Program-made: the position numbers and the translations under genes | NCBI GenBank assembly: GCA_965371245.1 | Contig: CBDUXT010000009.1 | Span: 29,170-93,169 of the forward strand | DNA: 64,000 bases | Origin: CBDUXT01 sp965371245 | GTDB taxonomy: Bacteria > Planctomycetota > Phycisphaerae > UBA1845 | Direction of reading: 5' to 3' | In this document: positions 62,032 to 64,000 of the stretch, one piece after another | How positions within the stretch are numbered: position 1 is the stretch's first letter | Layout of the letters: every line of letters starts with the position of its first letter | The notes under the pieces: model-generated | The model's input: only the letters and a program-made list of their open reading frames with translations | Databases searched by the model: none | Told to the model about the DNA's origin: nothing

Positions 62032-62502
62032 ATGAAGCACGTCGAATCACGAAGAGGTTTTCTGGGGACGGCGGCGGCTGCGGGGTCGGCCGTGGTGCTG
62101 GGTACGGCCGGGTCGGCATCCGCCGCGGCGCCCGACGGTCGGCGAGCGATTGCTGGTCGTCCCGGCGCGCCCTTCTCTCGCGCGGTCATCCTGGATGAAC
62201 TCGTCTACGTGGCCGGTTCGGTCGGTCGCAAGCCCTCCGGCAACCTGCCCGATTCGTTCGAGGCTCAGTGCCGACAGATGTTCGAGAACATGAAGGCCTC
62301 GGTCGAGGCCGCCGGCTCAACGATGGCGCAGGTGCTCAAGTGTACCTGCTTCCTGACCGACGTCGATGACTTCGCCACCATGAACAAGCTCTTTCGCGAG
62401 TACTTTCCCTCAAGCCCGCCGGCGCGCTCCACGGTGGTCGTCAAGGAGCTGGTGGTTAAGGGGGCGAAAATCGAGGCCGACTGCGTGACCTCCCTCGCGT
62501 AA
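62032..62502 (+). CDS. Tat-exported RidA/YjgF-family protein
   Basis: This 156-residue protein begins with a twin-arginine signal, SRRGFLGTAAAAGSAVVLGT, and then carries the RidA fold: YVAGSVGRKPSGNL, QCRQMFENMKASVEAAG, CTCFLTDVDDFATMN and PPARSTVVVKEL. RidA proteins usually deaminate reactive enamine or imine intermediates in the cytoplasm; export points to a different role. The arginine of the ARST motif is present, so an active site is possible. AGGAGGAG precedes the ATG. The next gene, a PQQ-propeller, is on the same strand after a short repeat. Confidence 0.85.
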   Translation: MKHVESRRGFLGTAAAAGSAVVLGTAGSASAAAPDGRRAIAGRPGAPFSRAVILDELVYVAGSVGRKPSGNLPDSFEAQCRQMFENMKASVEAAGSTMAQVLKCTCFLTDVDDFATMNKLFREYFPSSPPARSTVVVKELVVKGAKIEADCVTSLA

Positions 62503-62508
62503 TGCACG

Positions 62509-62536
62509 CTGACAACTGACAACTGACAACTGATAA
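62509..62536 (+). repeat. Four-copy 7-bp tandem repeat
   Basis: CTGACAA occurs three times in a row, then CTGATAA, ending just after the RidA stop and before the PQQ-propeller gene. It is a short microsatellite and may be unstable in length. Confidence 0.8.
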
Positions 62537-62562
62537 CTACCACACATACGGAGTACGTTCGC

Positions 62563-63948
62563 ATGTACAAACAAGTGGCTACAACGATTCTGCTCGTTTC
62601 ACTCGTGGCCGTTCATGCGTCGGCTCAGGAAAAATCTACCTCCGGTGGAACGAAGACCGCTGCCGTCCATTGGCCGCAGTTTCGCGGCGTGCATGCCGGC
62701 GGCGTTGCACAGGGTCCGGCGCCCACGAAGTGGGATGTCGCCAGCGGAGAGAACATCAAGTGGAAGACGCGCATTCCCGGGCTCGGGCACTCTTCCCCAA
62801 TCATCTGGGGCGATCGCGTCTTCGTGACCACCTCGATCAGCGGAAAGGCCGATCCACTCCTCAGGGTCGGCCTCTACGGGGCCGTCGCGCCGGTCGAGGA
62901 CGACACCGAGCATAGCTGGCGAGTGCTCTGCCTCGACAAAACCACCGGCAAGGTTCTCTGGGAACAGGAGGCTTATCGCGGCGTGCCCAAGATCAAGCGC
63001 CACACCAAGGCCACCCACGCCAACAGCACGCCGGTGACCGACGGCAAGCACGTCGTGGCATTCTTCGGGTCCGAGGGGCTGTACTGCTACGACATGGAGG
63101 GGCGCCTTCAATGGAAGAAAGACTTCGGCGTCCTCGATGCCGGCTGGTACGTGGCCCCGGAAGCCCAGTGGGAATACGCCGGCTCGCCCATCATCCACAA
63201 CGGCTTGGTCATCATCCAATGCGACGTGCAGAAGGATTCCTTCCTGGCCGCGCTAAACATCAAGGATGGAACCGAGGTCTGGCGCACGCCGCGGTCCGAC
63301 GTGCCGACATGGAGCACGCCCACCGTCCACGAGGGCGATGGTCGCACCCAACTCATCGTAAACGGCTATAAGCACATCGGTGGGTACGACGTGATGAGCG
63401 GCGACGAAATCTGGAAACTGACCGGCGGTGGTGACATTCCCGTGCCCACGCCCATCGTCGCGCACGATCTGATCTTCATCACCAACGCCCACGGTGGAAA
63501 GGCGCCGATCTACGCGATCCGAACATCGGCCACCGGTGATATCACGCCGGCGAAGGGCAAGTCGCGAAACGAGTACATGGCTTGGAGCCACAACCGGCGC
63601 GGGAACTACATGCAAACACCGCTGGTCTACGGGGACCTGCTCTACTGCTGCCGCGACAACGGCATGATGTCCGCCTTCGACGCCCGCACCGGCAAGCGTC
63701 GCTGGTACCAACGGTTGGGGAACGGATCGACGGGCTTCACGGCGTCACCGGTCGCGGCCGACGGAAAGGTCTACTTCACCAGCGAGGAGGGCAACATCTT
63801 CGTCCTCAAGGCGGGCGACAAAGCCGAGCTGCTTGCGGAAAACTCGATGGGCGAGGTCTGCATGGCCACCCCGGCCATCTCCGACGGAAACATCTACATC
63901 CGCGGCCAGCATCATCTGTTCTGCATAGGCAGGCAAAACGTCCCGTAA
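62563..63948 (+). CDS. Secreted PQQ-binding-like beta-propeller protein
   Basis: This 461-residue protein has a signal peptide (TILLVSLVAVHASAQ) and then PQQ/quinoprotein-type blades with the repeated plan LDKTTGKVLWEQEA, NIKDGTEVWRT, DVMSGDEIWKL and DARTGKRRWYQRLG. The LWPQFRGVHAGG-like opening (VHWPQFRGVHAGG) is common in planctomycete outer-membrane propellers. No catalytic residues are evident, so a binding or scaffold role is likely. It is complete, with the stop at 63948, and nothing further is supported to the end of the window. Confidence 0.85.
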   Translation: MYKQVATTILLVSLVAVHASAQEKSTSGGTKTAAVHWPQFRGVHAGGVAQGPAPTKWDVASGENIKWKTRIPGLGHSSPIIWGDRVFVTTSISGKADPLLRVGLYGAVAPVEDDTEHSWRVLCLDKTTGKVLWEQEAYRGVPKIKRHTKATHANSTPVTDGKHVVAFFGSEGLYCYDMEGRLQWKKDFGVLDAGWYVAPEAQWEYAGSPIIHNGLVIIQCDVQKDSFLAALNIKDGTEVWRTPRSDVPTWSTPTVHEGDGRTQLIVNGYKHIGGYDVMSGDEIWKLTGGGDIPVPTPIVAHDLIFITNAHGGKAPIYAIRTSATGDITPAKGKSRNEYMAWSHNRRGNYMQTPLVYGDLLYCCRDNGMMSAFDARTGKRRWYQRLGNGSTGFTASPVAADGKVYFTSEEGNIFVLKAGDKAELLAENSMGEVCMATPAISDGNIYIRGQHHLFCIGRQNVP

Positions 63949-64000
63949 GTTCGAGTTTCGCACTTATGCCGCTTGTTGAACGGCGTGTAGCAAGGTTGCC

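Noticed and set aside
62509..62536. The CTGACAA tandem repeat as a CRISPR-like array
   Set aside because: The units are 7 bases with no spacers and there are no cas genes. It is a microsatellite.

Overview
The window is high-GC, densely coded bacterial chromosome and most likely comes from a Planctomycetota bacterium, probably near Phycisphaerae. That placement is inference. It rests on a secreted protein ending in a dockerin-like tail (5545-7710), paired bactofilins of which one carries a zinc ribbon, PilMNO combined with Gsp-type pseudopilins, a Tat-exported RidA, a PQQ-propeller protein, hairpin repeats between genes and frequent GTG/TTG starts. No rRNA or ribosomal protein gene is present to settle it. 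One tRNA gene (tRNA-Ala, UGC) lies at 19540-19612.

Layout. 1-5.4 kb: glutamine-dependent NAD synthetase, then a small heavy-metal-binding protein followed by a CopA-type copper ATPase. 5.5-10 kb: a secreted LVIVD-type propeller protein, an exported amidohydrolase and a GNAT acetyltransferase. 10.1-15.4 kb: two large membrane glycosyltransferase-like genes, the first apparently an in-frame fusion of two GT39-like proteins. 15.5-19.5 kb: a lower-GC accessory segment ending in a tyrosine recombinase gene next to tRNA-Ala. It holds a serine-recombinase fragment, three small orphan genes behind near-identical ribosome-binding leaders, and a small membrane protein; an IS630 transposase remnant lies at its left edge. 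20-25.5 kb: beta-helix protein, exported alpha/beta hydrolase, phosphofructokinase, RsmG and a methyltransferase. 25.7-31.3 kb: a very large Ser/Thr kinase with three consecutive TolB-like plus TPR modules. 31.4-37 kb: glycosyltransferases, methyltransferases and a sugar epimerase-like protein (surface glycan type). 37-40 kb: sulfate/molybdate permease and a class III aminotransferase.

The most coherent system is at 40.3-54.5 kb. A histidine kinase, response regulator, HD-GYP protein, degenerate GGDEF protein and STAS protein run tightly, often with overlapping stops and starts, into GspE, GspF, PilM, PilN-like, PilO-like and GspC/PilP-like genes, then four prepilin-type genes (one vestigial). 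No secretin, prepilin peptidase, GspK or PilT is in the window. The arrangement reads as a signalling module built into a secretion/pseudopilus operon. A strong intrinsic terminator follows gspG.

54.7-64 kb: secreted and hypothetical proteins, a quinone oxidoreductase, a VanZ-like membrane protein, two bactofilins, a GT2/DUF2304 pair, a lipoprotein, a Tat-type RidA protein and a PQQ-propeller protein. Functions are assigned from recognised motifs only; no database search was possible.
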